NCBI RefSeq assembly: GCF_030397575.1
Contig: NZ_JAPNXS010000006.1
Span: 1-64,000, forward strand
Source of the DNA: Psychromonas sp. 14N.309.X.WAT.B.A12
GTDB lineage: Bacteria > Pseudomonadota > Gammaproteobacteria > Enterobacterales > Psychromonadaceae
Direction of reading: 5' to 3'
Length of the DNA stretch: 64,000 nt
Shown one piece after another: positions 26,420 to 36,555 of the stretch (position 1 is its first letter; each line of letters opens with the position of its first letter). The notes beneath the pieces are model-generated. The model was given only the letters and a program-made list of their open reading frames with translations. It made no database searches and had not been told where the DNA came from. The position numbers were made by a program, and so were the translations under genes.

Positions 26420-27592
26420 ATGAAAAAAATGTTAATCATTATTGTCATTGCAGCTATTTTATTAACCGCTGGGGCATTTTACTTTATTGAAAATGAAGAG
26501 CCTGCGCAAGGCTATGCTACCCAACCCGTTCAGCGAGGAAATATCGAAAATAGCGTACTCGCAATAGGCATGCTACAAGCCTCTAAGCTAGTTAGTGTGG
26601 GTTCACAGGTATCAGGGCAAGTTATCAGCTTACCCGCTCCACTTGGAGAGCATGTTAATAAAGGTGACTTAATTGCAGAAATCGATAATTTAACGCAAAA
26701 AAATGATTTAGAAACCGCTAAAGCGTCACTGGCTAGTACCAATGCCGAATATAAGGCGAAGCAAGCACAAATCAATCAAGCACAAAAAGCCTTTAATCGT
26801 CAAAAGGCGATGTTTAAAGATAATGCAAGCTCAAAAGAAGATTATGAAACAGCGGAAGCTGATTTAGCTGTCTATAAAGCGGAACTTGATAAATTAAAAG
26901 CAGAACAAGTACAAGATAAACTCAGCATTGCAAGCGCCGAGTTAGACTTAGGCTACACCGTCATCAAAGCCCCGATGGAGGGTGTGGTTGTCTATCATTC
27001 AGTTGAAGTCGGTCAAACAGTAAACGCCAGCCAAACAACACCAACATTGGTCGAATTAGCAGACTTGAGTCGAATGACAGTACAGGCACAAATCTCAGAA
27101 GCAGATGTAATCAATACACACCCTGGCCAAGCCGTCTATTTCACTATTTTAGGTCAACCCAATAAACGTTATGAAGCGACGTTACGTGCTATCGAGCCAG
27201 GTCCGACATCAATGGATGGTGATGATAGTGATATGGAATCCAGTGATTCAGATGCTATTTATTATAATGGTTTGTTTGAAGTAGCCAACCCAGATGGTGT
27301 TTTACGTATTGGCATGACAGCACAAGTATCAATTGTTTTAAATAAAGCGGACAACGTACTTTTAGTGCCTTCACAAGTATTGCAAAAACGACCAGGTCGT
27401 CCAGTACGTTACCAAGTACCAGTACTTGAAAATGACCAAGTGACTTATAAAGATGTGCAAGTAGGCATCAGCAATAAAATTTATACAGAAGTGACCGATG
27501 GTTTAGCAGAAGGCGACCAAATAGTGGTTGGTTCTGCAGCAGCTAACTCCCCATCACGTACTCGTAAACCGCGTTCACCAATGGGGTTTTAA
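26420..27592 (+). CDS. macA: MacA-like periplasmic adaptor of an ABC efflux pump
   Basis: 390 residues. An N-terminal membrane anchor (MLIIIVIAAILLTAGAFYFI) is followed by a split lipoyl domain (VGSQVSGQVISLPAPLGEHV and ELGYTVIKAPMEGVVV-like halves), an alpha-helical hairpin from about 95 to 175, and a beta-barrel and membrane-proximal domain. This is the HlyD/RND adaptor layout of MacA. It joins the inner-membrane ABC protein MacB to the outer-membrane channel. The macB gene starts 4 bases after its stop. Typical substrates are macrolides, heme or peptides; this one is unknown. Confidence 0.85.
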   Translation: MKKMLIIIVIAAILLTAGAFYFIENEEPAQGYATQPVQRGNIENSVLAIGMLQASKLVSVGSQVSGQVISLPAPLGEHVNKGDLIAEIDNLTQKNDLETAKASLASTNAEYKAKQAQINQAQKAFNRQKAMFKDNASSKEDYETAEADLAVYKAELDKLKAEQVQDKLSIASAELDLGYTVIKAPMEGVVVYHSVEVGQTVNASQTTPTLVELADLSRMTVQAQISEADVINTHPGQAVYFTILGQPNKRYEATLRAIEPGPTSMDGDDSDMESSDSDAIYYNGLFEVANPDGVLRIGMTAQVSIVLNKADNVLLVPSQVLQKRPGRPVRYQVPVLENDQVTYKDVQVGISNKIYTEVTDGLAEGDQIVVGSAAANSPSRTRKPRSPMGF

Positions 27593-27595
27593 ATA

Positions 27596-29536
27596 ATGGA
27601 TAATCCTCTATTAGCGATCTCAGGCGTGTTCCGCTCATTCGCCGCGGGAGATCAAAAACTAACTGTATTAAATGATGTTAATTTATCCATTGAACGTGGT
27701 GAAATGGTCGCGATTGTTGGTGCATCAGGTTCAGGTAAATCAACCTTAATGAATATATTAGGTTGTTTAGATAAACCTAGCCAAGGTAGTTACTTTATCA
27801 ATGGACAAGATACCTCAGAAATGGATGCTGACCAGTTAGCTCAACTGCGTCGAGAGCATTTTGGTTTTATCTTTCAGCGTTACCATTTATTAGGTGACCT
27901 AAACGCCATTGAAAACGCAGAAATCCCAGCTATTTATGCAGGAAAAGACAAAAACGAACGAGACAGTCGCGCACGTGTGCTTTTAACTCGTTTAGGATTA
28001 GCAGATAGACTTGACCATAAACCCGGTGAATTAAGTGGTGGTCAGCAACAACGTGTTAGTGTTGCCCGAGCTTTAATGAATGGTGGTGATGTTATTCTTG
28101 CCGATGAGCCAACAGGTGCTTTAGATAGCCAAAGTGGCGATGAGATGATGAAGTTATTACAAGAACTGCATCATGATGGACATACCATTATCTTAGTTAC
28201 ACATGATATGGATGTCGCTAACTTTGCTGATCGCATCATCGAAATCAAAGATGGTGTGATCATCAGAGATGCACAAAAAGAGCAAATAAAAACAACCAAT
28301 ACCCTGCCTCAACTTGATGCTGACAGTAAAAAAAATAATAGCATTAGTCGTTATGTTGAAGCCTTTAAAATGGCTTTATTAGCCATGTCATCACATCGTT
28401 TACGTACCTTTTTAACCATGCTTGGCATCATTATTGGTATCGCCTCCGTAGTGTCTGTGGTGGCATTAGGTGAAGGCTCACAGCAGGCAGTATTAAAAAA
28501 TATCAGTGAGATGGGCACCAATACCATTGACGTTCGTCCTGGTTCTGGATTTGGTGACCGACGCTCAGATTTAGTACGTACTCTAACTTCGTTAGATAGT
28601 GACGCGCTCAAAAACTTAACCTACGTAGACAGCGTTACTCCCTCGATCAGTAGTTCAGGTACGATCCGCTATGCAAACCAAGGTGTATCAGCCAGTTTTA
28701 ATGGTGTGGGATCTGATTATTTCCGTGTTAAAGGCTATGAAATTGCTGAAGGTCAATTTTGGGATGAAACTAATGTAGCAAGTTTATCGCAAGATGCCGT
28801 TATTGATGATAACACTCGTAAAGCACTGTTCTTAGATAAGTCAGCAATTGGTGAGGTGATTTTCCTTGGCGAGTTGCCGGTACGTATTATTGGTGTCACT
28901 AAACCTAAAACCAGTACTTTCCGAAACAGTGATGCCTTAAATGTATGGATCCCATATAGCACAGTAGCCAGTCGCATGATCAATCAAAACTACCTTGATA
29001 GCATCACGGTTAGGGTTAATGAATCGGCATCAAGTAGTGCCGCTGAACAAGGAATAACTTCTCTGTTAAAAATGCGTCACGGTAGCCAAGACTTCTTTAC
29101 TGTTAACACAGATTCAATTCGTCAGAGTATCGAAAAAACCACACAAACTATGACCCTATTAATTTCAGCTATTGCCGTTATTTCATTAATTGTCGGTGGT
29201 ATTGGCGTAATGAATATCATGCTCGTGTCTGTAACTGAACGTACTCGTGAAATAGGCGTTAGAATGGCAGTTGGTGCAAGGCAAAGTGATATTTTAAGAC
29301 AGTTTTTAATTGAAGCCGTCTTAGTATGTTTATGCGGTGGTGCCATTGGTATTGCCCTCGCCTATCTGATAGGTTTTATATTTGCTTCCACTGGCAGTAA
29401 TTTCCAAATGATTTACTCAACGGGCTCTATTGTCGCAGCCTTTGCCTGCTCTACCTTAATTGGTGTTCTTTTTGGATTTTTACCTGCACGAAATGCAGCG
29501 CAGCTTGACCCTGTTGATGCATTAGCGAGAGAATAA
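27596..29536 (+). CDS. macB: MacB-like ABC exporter (ATPase-permease fusion)
   Basis: 646 residues, full MacB length. The N-terminal ATPase has Walker [10 protein letters not shown] near 42-50, signature [15 protein letters not shown] and Walker [13 protein letters not shown]. Then come a first membrane helix near 270 ([20 protein letters not shown]), a large periplasmic domain, and three C-terminal helices with the FtsX-type motif [20 protein letters not shown]. It drives substrate through the outer-membrane channel by periplasmic motion. It lies between the adaptor gene and the channel gene, with 3-4-base gaps on both sides. Confidence 0.9.
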   Translation: MDNPLLAISGVFRSFAAGDQKLTVLNDVNLSIERGEMVAIVGASGSGKSTLMNILGCLDKPSQGSYFINGQDTSEMDADQLAQLRREHFGFIFQRYHLLGDLNAIENAEIPAIYAGKDKNERDSRARVLLTRLGLADRLDHKPGELSGGQQQRVSVARALMNGGDVILADEPTGALDSQSGDEMMKLLQELHHDGHTIILVTHDMDVANFADRIIEIKDGVIIRDAQKEQIKTTNTLPQLDADSKKNNSISRYVEAFKMALLAMSSHRLRTFLTMLGIIIGIASVVSVVALGEGSQQAVLKNISEMGTNTIDVRPGSGFGDRRSDLVRTLTSLDSDALKNLTYVDSVTPSISSSGTIRYANQGVSASFNGVGSDYFRVKGYEIAEGQFWDETNVASLSQDAVIDDNTRKALFLDKSAIGEVIFLGELPVRIIGVTKPKTSTFRNSDALNVWIPYSTVASRMINQNYLDSITVRVNESASSSAAEQGITSLLKMRHGSQDFFTVNTDSIRQSIEKTTQTMTLLISAIAVISLIVGGIGVMNIMLVSVTERTREIGVRMAVGARQSDILRQFLIEAVLVCLCGGAIGIALAYLIGFIFASTGSNFQMIYSTGSIVAAFACSTLIGVLFGFLPARNAAQLDPVDALARE

Positions 29537-29538
29537 TT

Positions 29539-30951
29539 ATGATCAAACCATCTTCATTATTACGTTGTACTTATGCTTTAGGTATTACATTGTTAGTCAG
29601 TAGCTGTAGTACAAGTCAACCAGACCAGGACTACCAGCCTGAAGTGACTATTCCAGATAGCTGGCAAAGCTTGAGTGTGACAGAGCAAGTGCAACTTGAT
29701 CCATGGTGGGAACGTTTCAATGACCCGGAACTCAACACCTTGATTGAGCAAGTCTTAATCAGTAATAACGATTTAGCATTAGCAACACTAACCTTACGCA
29801 GTGCTCGTTTAAAAGCAGGCCTAACGGAAGCAGAAGGTTCATTTCAGATCAGTTCAAGTACCGATGCGAGCCGCGAAACGTCACTAAATAGCAGTGACAG
29901 TAGCAGCAGTTACAGTACCGACCTATCGATCAGTTATGAACTGGATTTATGGGGACGTGTTGCCTCTGAAGTTGATGCCGCAAAATGGACTAGCTTTGCC
30001 AATGCCGAGGATAGAGAAAGTACTGCGCAAAGTCTCGCTGCAACCACTGCTTCTCTGTATTGGGAAATTGGTTATTTAAAACAAAGCCTAGCCCTAAGCC
30101 AAGATAATATAGATTCCGCCAAACAAAGCTTAGCGATTATTGAAAGCCAATATCGTTCAGGTGCAGTTACCCAACTAGATATTTTTGAATCACAACGCAG
30201 TTTGGCAGAGCAACAGGTCTCCTATAGTGAATCACAACAGGATCTTATTGAAGCACAAAACGCATTGGCTATCTTATATAATCAACCACCGATGAAAATG
30301 CCAATCACCATTGATAAATTACCTGAAGGCAATATTCCCATGATTGCTGCTGGTGTGCCTGCAGACCTGTTAATCCGCCGCCCTGATGTGAAGTCAGCGC
30401 TTTACAGTTTGAAATCTGCTTATGCGACTAAGGACGCCACTTTTGCCGGATATCTGCCGAGTTTAACCTTATCCGGCGCGATAGGTTCATCTTCTGATCA
30501 ACTCAAAGATCTATTATCCAATCCAATTGGCACATTAGGCGCGAACTTAATGTTACCTTTCCTGCAATGGAATGAGATGGAACTAAACAAAAAGCTATCA
30601 CAAATTGATGTGGAATCGGCGATTGTTACCTATAGAGATACTTTATATGGTGCATTTAGTGAAGTAGATAATGCTATTTCAGCAAGACAACAATACCAAT
30701 ATCAAGGGGCAAGATTACAAGAGCAATATAATGCAGCAGAAGCCGCAGAACGCATCTATGCAAGCCAATATCGCTATGGTGCCATTGGCATTCAAGACTG
30801 GTTAGATGCACAAGATACATTACGTGATACTGAGCAAGATATTTTAGAAAACCGCTATAATCAATTCAATATACAAGCGGTCTTATATCAAGCATTAGGC
30901 GGCTCAGATATTGCTCCTGAAGTGACTATTTCAGGACAAAAGCCTACTTAG
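29539..30951 (+). CDS. TolC/NodT-family outer-membrane efflux lipoprotein
   Basis: 470 residues. Lipoprotein signal with lipobox LLVSSC (Cys23), then two repeated outer-membrane-efflux domains typical of NodT/OprM proteins (DPWWERFNDPELNTLIEQ at the start; ADLLIRRPDV about residue 275, a hallmark of the family). It should form the trimeric channel for the adjacent MacAB pump, making a self-contained export operon. A strong 16-bp terminator follows. Confidence 0.88.
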   Translation: MIKPSSLLRCTYALGITLLVSSCSTSQPDQDYQPEVTIPDSWQSLSVTEQVQLDPWWERFNDPELNTLIEQVLISNNDLALATLTLRSARLKAGLTEAEGSFQISSSTDASRETSLNSSDSSSSYSTDLSISYELDLWGRVASEVDAAKWTSFANAEDRESTAQSLAATTASLYWEIGYLKQSLALSQDNIDSAKQSLAIIESQYRSGAVTQLDIFESQRSLAEQQVSYSESQQDLIEAQNALAILYNQPPMKMPITIDKLPEGNIPMIAAGVPADLLIRRPDVKSALYSLKSAYATKDATFAGYLPSLTLSGAIGSSSDQLKDLLSNPIGTLGANLMLPFLQWNEMELNKKLSQIDVESAIVTYRDTLYGAFSEVDNAISARQQYQYQGARLQEQYNAAEAAERIYASQYRYGAIGIQDWLDAQDTLRDTEQDILENRYNQFNIQAVLYQALGGSDIAPEVTISGQKPT

Positions 30952-30967
30952 TCCGATATGAAAACAA

Positions 30968-31002
30968 AAAGCCACCATCATGGATGCCATGATGGTGGCT
31001 TT
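30968..31002. terminator. strong bidirectional terminator
   Basis: AAAGCCACCATCATGG and CCATGATGGTGGCTTT form a 16-bp perfect stem with loop ATG, with A runs before and T after. It separates the convergent efflux operon and proXWV. Confidence 0.85.
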
Positions 31003-31026
31003 CAATCAATTAATATTTTGAATTAG

Positions 31027-32265
31027 TTAAACTTTTTCCAACGGTTTAACCTCAACTTCTGTTTCTGAAGGCTGGTCACTTAAGATATCAGATAAGGTGC
31101 TTCTCGATATGTGCCCCTCCACTTCACCGGCGTTATTCACAACGGCTAATGGGTGTTCATTGTCTAACATATCTGGAATTACAGATTCTAATAGTGCATC
31201 ACTTTGTACTGATGGAACATCTTCCAATAGTGAATTTGTGATTTCATTGCCATAATCACTTTGTTCAACACCTTCTAATGTTTCCTGTGTAATCACTCCT
31301 TGATAACCATCGTCATTAACTACGTAGCCGTAGTTATGCTTAGATTTACGCATCTGCATTACCGCTTCCCCAATATTCTCACTTGAGATACGACAAATCT
31401 GTGGCTGCATCACTGTTTCAACAGTTAATGCGCGCGCGCGGTTAACATCTTTAACAAAGGCTTCAACATAATCGTCAGCCGGATTTAACAATATATCAAC
31501 TGGTGTGCCTTGTTGAATCAAGAAACCATCTCGTAAAATAGCAATTTTATCGCCAATGCGTAATGCTTCATCTAAATCATGAGTAATAAATACGATGGTT
31601 TTATGTAGCTTATCTTGTAATTCAATGAGCTGATCTTGCATTTCACTTCTGATCAATGGATCTAATGCCGAGAAGGCTTCATCCATTAATAAGATATCAG
31701 CATCTGTACATAATGCACGAGCTAAACCAACACGTTGTTGTTGACCGCCAGAAAGTTGACCTGGGTATTGATTTGAATACCCACCAAGTCCCACTGTGTT
31801 TAACCATTCTTCAGCACGCGCTTCACGATCTGTTTTAGGCACACCTTGCACTTGCAGACCATAGGCAATATTTTGGATTACAGTACGATGTGGCATTAAG
31901 CCAAAGCGTTGAAATACCATGGACATTTTATTACGACGGAAATTTTGTAACTCTTTATCATTGAGTTTCATCACATCTTCACCTGAAACAACAATCTCAC
32001 CTGCTGTTGGGTCAATAAGACGATTGAAGTGGCGAATCAATGTGGACTTTCCTGAACCTGAAAGTCCCATAATCACAAATATTTCACCAGGGTAGATATC
32101 TAAATTTATATCCGCTAAACCTACCGTATAGCCAGTTTCAGCTAAAATGGCCTCTTTAGATTTTCCTGCTTTTACTTGTTCTAACACCTTTTTGTCATTC
32201 TTACCGAAAATTTTATATAGATTCTTAATACTAATTAAAGGTGTTTTTTTATCTGTTGTGCTCAT
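31027..32265 (-). CDS. proV: glycine betaine ABC transporter ATPase (ProV/OpuAA type)
   Basis: 412 residues from the ATG at 32265; a 20-residue upstream extension is possible but would overlap proW and lacks a good ribosome site, whereas GGAGACC fits 32265. ABC ATPase with Walker A GLSGSGKST, signature [15 protein letters not shown] and Walker B ILLMDEAFSALDP, then a pair of CBS domains (ALTVETVMQPQI onward, to the end) that sense ionic strength in OpuA. It energises betaine or related osmolyte import. The Glu of Walker B is conserved in the ProV-specific form DEAFSALD. Confidence 0.9.
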   Translation of the reverse strand: MSTTDKKTPLISIKNLYKIFGKNDKKVLEQVKAGKSKEAILAETGYTVGLADINLDIYPGEIFVIMGLSGSGKSTLIRHFNRLIDPTAGEIVVSGEDVMKLNDKELQNFRRNKMSMVFQRFGLMPHRTVIQNIAYGLQVQGVPKTDREARAEEWLNTVGLGGYSNQYPGQLSGGQQQRVGLARALCTDADILLMDEAFSALDPLIRSEMQDQLIELQDKLHKTIVFITHDLDEALRIGDKIAILRDGFLIQQGTPVDILLNPADDYVEAFVKDVNRARALTVETVMQPQICRISSENIGEAVMQMRKSKHNYGYVVNDDGYQGVITQETLEGVEQSDYGNEITNSLLEDVPSVQSDALLESVIPDMLDNEHPLAVVNNAGEVEGHISRSTLSDILSDQPSETEVEVKPLEKV

Positions 32266-32266
32266 C

Positions 32267-33157
32267 TTAATGGTCTCCAAAATTCTGTAATGTACGTTTA
32301 GCATAACTTTGAGAGATTCGATCAAAGATAATCGCTAACGCAACAATGGCAAGACCATTTAATAAACCTTGAGTAAAGTATTGATTACTAATCGCTTGTA
32401 AAACCGGTTGTCCTAAGCCTTTAACACCGATCATAGATGCAATAACTACCATAGCTAATGCCATCATAATGGTCTGATTAATGCCAGCCATAATAGTGGG
32501 CATAGCCAGTGGAATTTGTACACCAAATAAACGCTGTATTGGACTTGCTCCATAAGCGGTGGCGGCTTCTAATACTTCTTTATCTACTAAGCGAATCCCC
32601 AAGTTGGTTAGACGAATAACCGGTGGGATTGCATAGATAATAACCGCAATAACACCCGGCACTTTACCGATACCTAACAACATAACAACCGGAATTAAGT
32701 ATACAAAAGCAGGCATAGTTTGCATCACATCTAAAATAGGGGTAACAATAGACTGTATGCGATTAGAGCGCGCCATCGCAACACCTATCGGAACCCCAAT
32801 AAATATTGCTAGCAAGGTTGAGACGATGATCATACTCATGGTACGCATGGTATCTTCCCACATTCCAAAATATCCAATAAGTAGAAAGGCAACGATCACT
32901 GAGGCAGTTAATTTTAATGAACGACTAGCTGCATACGCAAAGGCGCCTACAGTAATAATAACCAGCCACCAAGGAGTGGATAATAATAATTTTTCAAACC
33001 AAATGAGAGTAGCTAATAGTGGGTCGAAGAAAGATTGGATTGCATCTCCGTATTCTCGTGAAAAGTCTCGAAATAAACCATCGAGTAGTTTTTTGAAGTC
33101 TCTTAATTCTTTACGATCAAGTTGCGGGATTTCTGAGATCCATGACTTGTCTGACAT
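32267..33157 (-). CDS. proW: glycine betaine ABC transporter permease (ProW type)
   Basis: 296 residues from the ATG at 33157, which has CAGGAGAG upstream; a longer frame to 33226 has no such site. A hydrophilic N-terminal arm of about 60 residues precedes about six to seven membrane segments; the EAA-like loop is AATAYGASPIQRLFGVQIPL. It forms the channel with ProV. The one-base gap to proV implies coupled translation. Confidence 0.9.
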   Translation of the reverse strand: MSDKSWISEIPQLDRKELRDFKKLLDGLFRDFSREYGDAIQSFFDPLLATLIWFEKLLLSTPWWLVIITVGAFAYAASRSLKLTASVIVAFLLIGYFGMWEDTMRTMSMIIVSTLLAIFIGVPIGVAMARSNRIQSIVTPILDVMQTMPAFVYLIPVVMLLGIGKVPGVIAVIIYAIPPVIRLTNLGIRLVDKEVLEAATAYGASPIQRLFGVQIPLAMPTIMAGINQTIMMALAMVVIASMIGVKGLGQPVLQAISNQYFTQGLLNGLAIVALAIIFDRISQSYAKRTLQNFGDH

Positions 33158-33270
33158 TTTCTTTTTCTCTCCTGAAAAAAGTTTAACCAACCTAGGTAAA
33201 TATCTAGCCAACCATGTGATGGTCATCTGACATTATAAGAAAATAAAGGTTATTTACTTACCTAGAATGA

Positions 33271-33297
33271 TAAAAAAGCCTAGAAAAAACTAGGCTT
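33271..33297 (-). terminator. intra-operon attenuator between proX and proW
   Basis: On the minus strand AAGCCTAG-TTTTTT-CTAGGCTT is followed by TTTTA. It sits in the proX-proW gap, so it should let the binding protein be made in excess of the membrane parts. Confidence 0.75.
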
Positions 33298-33309
33298 AAT
33301 ACTGCGGAT

Positions 33310-34314
33310 TTATAACTCTGCTAATGCTTTTTTAATTTTTGCAGCTGTTGGTGCATCAACCCAAGTTGTCCATGTAGATTCATAGTCAGTTAGGAAGTGC
33401 TCAACGATGTAATCACCGTCTGCTTGCTCTTCTTCTATCCAAGCTAATAAACCATTCATTTGCTCGTTAGTGTACTCACGACCTTCTAAGTATTTAACGA
33501 TTTCAGGTGCGCGCTGAGCAAACTCTTCCGTCACTACTGAATCAACAGCAGATGGTGGGTACATAGTCACTTTAGGCGTTAAACAGTCGATTTGAGTTGT
33601 ACAGTTAAGAAACTCTTCTTTGTCGATGCCTGTACCGAAGTCAACTTTAACCATTTTATATTTACCTAAAACGGCTGTTGGTGCCCAGTAGTAACCTAAC
33701 CAAGCTTCTTCACGTTCGTAAGCTTTTGCAATTGAACCAGATAGACCAGCACCAGAACCTGGATCTAATAATTCAAATCCAACTGATTCTAAATCAAGCG
33801 CGGTAAACAATTGACTCGTTGAAATTTGACAGTTCCAGCCAGCAGGACATCCCATAAAGCCTGACAGATCAGGGTCTTCAGGGTGCTTAAACAGCTTAGC
33901 ATTGGCTTTAATGCCTTCGATAGTTGCTAAAGATGGATCTTTCTCAACCATATAAGCCGGTACCCAGAAACCTTCTTCACCGCCATCGGTCAAAGTGGTA
34001 CCCGCATAACGAATACGACCTTCAGCAACACCTTTATCTAATGCGTCACGCATTGAGTTACTCCAAAATTCCGGAGCAATATCAGGTTGACCTTTTTCAA
34101 TCATAGCTGCACCCGTTGGCATTGTATCGCCAGGTACTAGCTCAGCATCACAACCAAAACCATGCTCGAGGATGAAACGATCAACGTTGGCAACAACAGT
34201 TGCAGAAGCCCAATTCATATCCGCAATTGTGACTTTGCCACATTCACTTGCAGCAGCTGGCAGTGTAAACGAAGCGCAGGCAAGTAAGATAGAAGAGGAA
34301 ATGATTTTACGCAT
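33310..34314 (-). CDS. proX: glycine betaine binding protein (ProX type)
   Basis: 334 residues with a signal peptide cleaved near residue 22 (AAASEC). OpuAC-type binding fold: CGKVTIADMNWASATVVANV at the start, GEEGFWVPAYMVEK, and LGYYWAPTAVLGKY with the tryptophans and tyrosines that form the aromatic cage for quaternary ammonium groups. RBS AAGGAT. It is the first gene of the operon, the reverse of the E. coli proVWX order. Confidence 0.9.
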   Translation of the reverse strand: MRKIISSSILLACASFTLPAAASECGKVTIADMNWASATVVANVDRFILEHGFGCDAELVPGDTMPTGAAMIEKGQPDIAPEFWSNSMRDALDKGVAEGRIRYAGTTLTDGGEEGFWVPAYMVEKDPSLATIEGIKANAKLFKHPEDPDLSGFMGCPAGWNCQISTSQLFTALDLESVGFELLDPGSGAGLSGSIAKAYEREEAWLGYYWAPTAVLGKYKMVKVDFGTGIDKEEFLNCTTQIDCLTPKVTMYPPSAVDSVVTEEFAQRAPEIVKYLEGREYTNEQMNGLLAWIEEEQADGDYIVEHFLTDYESTWTTWVDAPTAAKIKKALAEL

Positions 34315-34583
34315 ATTAATATCCTTATTAACTAGTGAATTTAATCGAATTTTTGAGATAAAACATAAGCATCATACACTAAAATGGGCTTTACATGAAG
34401 GTCAACGCCGGCTTCGGAAAGAATACGCTTCCAAACGAATGATAAATAAAGCATTATTTTTCAATAACTTTTATTTAGTTGTGTCTAAATATAGCTAGAA
34501 AAGCGAACTTCCACTCTTACTCATAAGCTCTGTTTATGGCACAATAATTTTTACCTCCCCAATACACTTAAACGGCATTATTT

Positions 34584-35963
34584 ATGTTAAAAATTAGAAA
34601 TTTAGTTCATCCAAAATTGAATATTAAACAGTGGCAAATTGAACCTAATGAAAACTGGTGTGTATTAGGTAGAAATGGGTCAGGTAAACAGTATATCAAC
34701 CAATTATTCCAAGGAACCTTACAAGCAGATCAAGTAGAATCATTATCGCTACCAGAATTGGATAAAATAGGCATTATCTCGTTTGAGGAACAACAAGCCA
34801 CTTATGAGAATGCGTTAGACATTGAAGCACCTGACTTTGTAGATCCAGAACAAGCCCCTACCAAAGCACGAGATTTTTTACCTGAAGCAAAATGGCATGA
34901 CCCGTTAATTGTTGAATTTGGCTTAGCTCACCGAATGGACACGGGGTATTTGAAGTTAAGTACAGGTGAGAGTAGAAAATTATTAATGTTACAGGCCATT
35001 TTCAGCGGCATTGAGTTATTAGTCTGCGACAACCCTTTTGATAGTTTAGATGTAGGCTCCTGTGAAGCACTATCGCAAGCATTACACAAACTCAGTGAAA
35101 GTGGTGTTAATGTTTTACTGATGCTTAATAACCGCCAAGATATCCCCGTATGGTGTAATCATATCGCCTTTATTGAGCGTGGTTACTTAACGGAAATTGG
35201 CGAATTGACTGATCCACAAACTCAACAACAACTCGATGCACTGTTAGCGCCAACCCCGGATCATACACAATGGCCAGAAAATCAATGTGAGTTGGCTGAT
35301 TTCAAACACCCTTATCTGGTTAAGTTGAATAACGGTAAGGTGCATTATAACGGTGTGAATGTTTTTGAAAATCTTGATGTTGCGATTAAACCACTCCAAC
35401 ACACTTTAATTACAGGGCCTAACGGCAGTGGTAAGTCTACTTTAATGCAGTTAATCACCGGTGATTGCGCACAATGCTACAGCAACGATATTCAGGTATT
35501 AGGCTATCAACGTGGCTCAGGCGAAACCATTTGGCAAGTCAAAGAGAATATGGGAATTGTTAGTTCAGAGTTACACAGACAATACCGCATTAATAGTGAT
35601 CTTATCAGTGTTATTTTATCGGGTTTTTATGATTCCATTGGCGTTTATCAACAACCAAGTGCTGCTCATATTGATCTTGCTGAGCAATGGTTAACTAAAA
35701 TTGGGATGCAAGATAAACAAAAAACACCTTTCCAAAGTCTAAGCTATGGAGAGCAGCGATTAGCCTTGATTGCCAGAGCATTAGTGAAGTCCCCTTACCT
35801 ACTTATTTTAGATGAACCAACACAGGGCTTAGATGAGTTAAATCGTCATCGAGTATTAAATTTCTTAGAGCACTTAGCAACACAGAAACACAGTACCATG
35901 CTTTTAGTTAGTCATCGTAAAGATGAGTTTTTATCGATTTTTGAGCAGCATATTACTTTATAA
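34584..35963 (+). CDS. modF: ModF-like protein with two fused ABC domains
   Basis: 459 residues, two ABC domains in tandem as in ModF (490 in E. coli). Domain 1 has altered Walker A GRNGSGKQ (Gln in place of Ser/Thr) near 30-37 and altered Walker B LLVCDNPFDSLD (Asn for the catalytic Glu). Domain 2 is canonical: GPNGSGKST near 279-287, LSYGEQRLALIARALV, LLILDEPTQGLD. The match to ModF is clear (QRGSGETIWQVKENMGIVSS; DSIGVYQ). No modABC genes are nearby, so a molybdate role is only by name. A hairpin with T run follows the stop. Confidence 0.82.
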   Translation: MLKIRNLVHPKLNIKQWQIEPNENWCVLGRNGSGKQYINQLFQGTLQADQVESLSLPELDKIGIISFEEQQATYENALDIEAPDFVDPEQAPTKARDFLPEAKWHDPLIVEFGLAHRMDTGYLKLSTGESRKLLMLQAIFSGIELLVCDNPFDSLDVGSCEALSQALHKLSESGVNVLLMLNNRQDIPVWCNHIAFIERGYLTEIGELTDPQTQQQLDALLAPTPDHTQWPENQCELADFKHPYLVKLNNGKVHYNGVNVFENLDVAIKPLQHTLITGPNGSGKSTLMQLITGDCAQCYSNDIQVLGYQRGSGETIWQVKENMGIVSSELHRQYRINSDLISVILSGFYDSIGVYQQPSAAHIDLAEQWLTKIGMQDKQKTPFQSLSYGEQRLALIARALVKSPYLLILDEPTQGLDELNRHRVLNFLEHLATQKHSTMLLVSHRKDEFLSIFEQHITL

Positions 35964-35984
35964 ACATCTCTGTATATAAAGCAT

Positions 35985-36024
35985 AAAATTGGTAAGTTTA
36001 GTTGTTTTAGACTTGCCAATTTTT
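35985..36024 (+). terminator. terminator of modF
   Basis: AAAATTGGTAAG and CTTGCCAATTTT form a 12-bp stem with one G:T pair and a 15-base loop, ending in T. Its 3' arm lies inside the end of the convergent P-loop gene. Confidence 0.55.
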
Positions 36025-36402
36025 ACGCATTTTTGCAATAACAGGCTTAGGCACTTCATGGATATTAGTAAACTTTCCTGTGCAGTTAATCACTTTCAAT
36101 CTTGCATTGAAGCGCGTCGCTAACTGCTCATAGAACTTCATTTCCCAACGCTTAACAAAGGTATTTGCAACAATCACATTTTGTTTGTTTTTTAAGGCCA
36201 TCAAAGATTGTTGTTGGCACCAGTGATGCGCTTCCGATAACTTTTCAGGCTGAAATAGATAAACCCCACCTCGATCAATAAAATACATATCAGCTTCAAC
36301 ATGCAGCGTATTCTGTTGTGATTCTTGGAGCAGTTTTTTAGCAAGTGTGCTTTTGCCACTTCCTGGTAAACCTCTGATTAAAGTAAGTGTAAGTTGAGAC
36401 AT
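36007..36402 (-). CDS. small P-loop kinase-like ATPase (AAA_33 type)
   Basis: 131 residues. Walker A GLPGSGKS at 11-18, followed by an EADMYF strand near 38 and the VIVANTFVKRWEMKFYEQLA helix. This layout matches small polynucleotide-kinase or zeta-toxin-like P-loop proteins (AAA_33). The lid region (HEVPKPVIAKMRKNWQV) fits the family ending. Its function is unknown. It is not in an obvious operon: terminators lie on both sides. Confidence 0.7.
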   Translation of the reverse strand: MSQLTLTLIRGLPGSGKSTLAKKLLQESQQNTLHVEADMYFIDRGGVYLFQPEKLSEAHHWCQQQSLMALKNKQNVIVANTFVKRWEMKFYEQLATRFNARLKVINCTGKFTNIHEVPKPVIAKMRKNWQV

Positions 36403-36433
36403 GAAGGCGCTTTATCATAAGAAAAGTAAATAA

Positions 36434-36472
36434 AAAATGGTTTGATTGTAATTGGCACAATCAAACCATTTT
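36434..36472. terminator. strong terminator after the chemoreceptor gene
   Basis: AAAATGGTTTGATTGT and ACAATCAAACCATTTT form a 16-bp perfect stem with a 7-base loop, followed on the minus strand by TTATTTAC. It ends the transcript of the chemoreceptor gene that starts at 38220. Confidence 0.8.
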
Positions 36473-36555
36473 AATGACAGTGTTTGGGATAAACAAGTGA
36501 CCTAACATATTGTTTCTAATTAGATCACTTGAGTAAGGGTGAGGGTTTAATAAAC

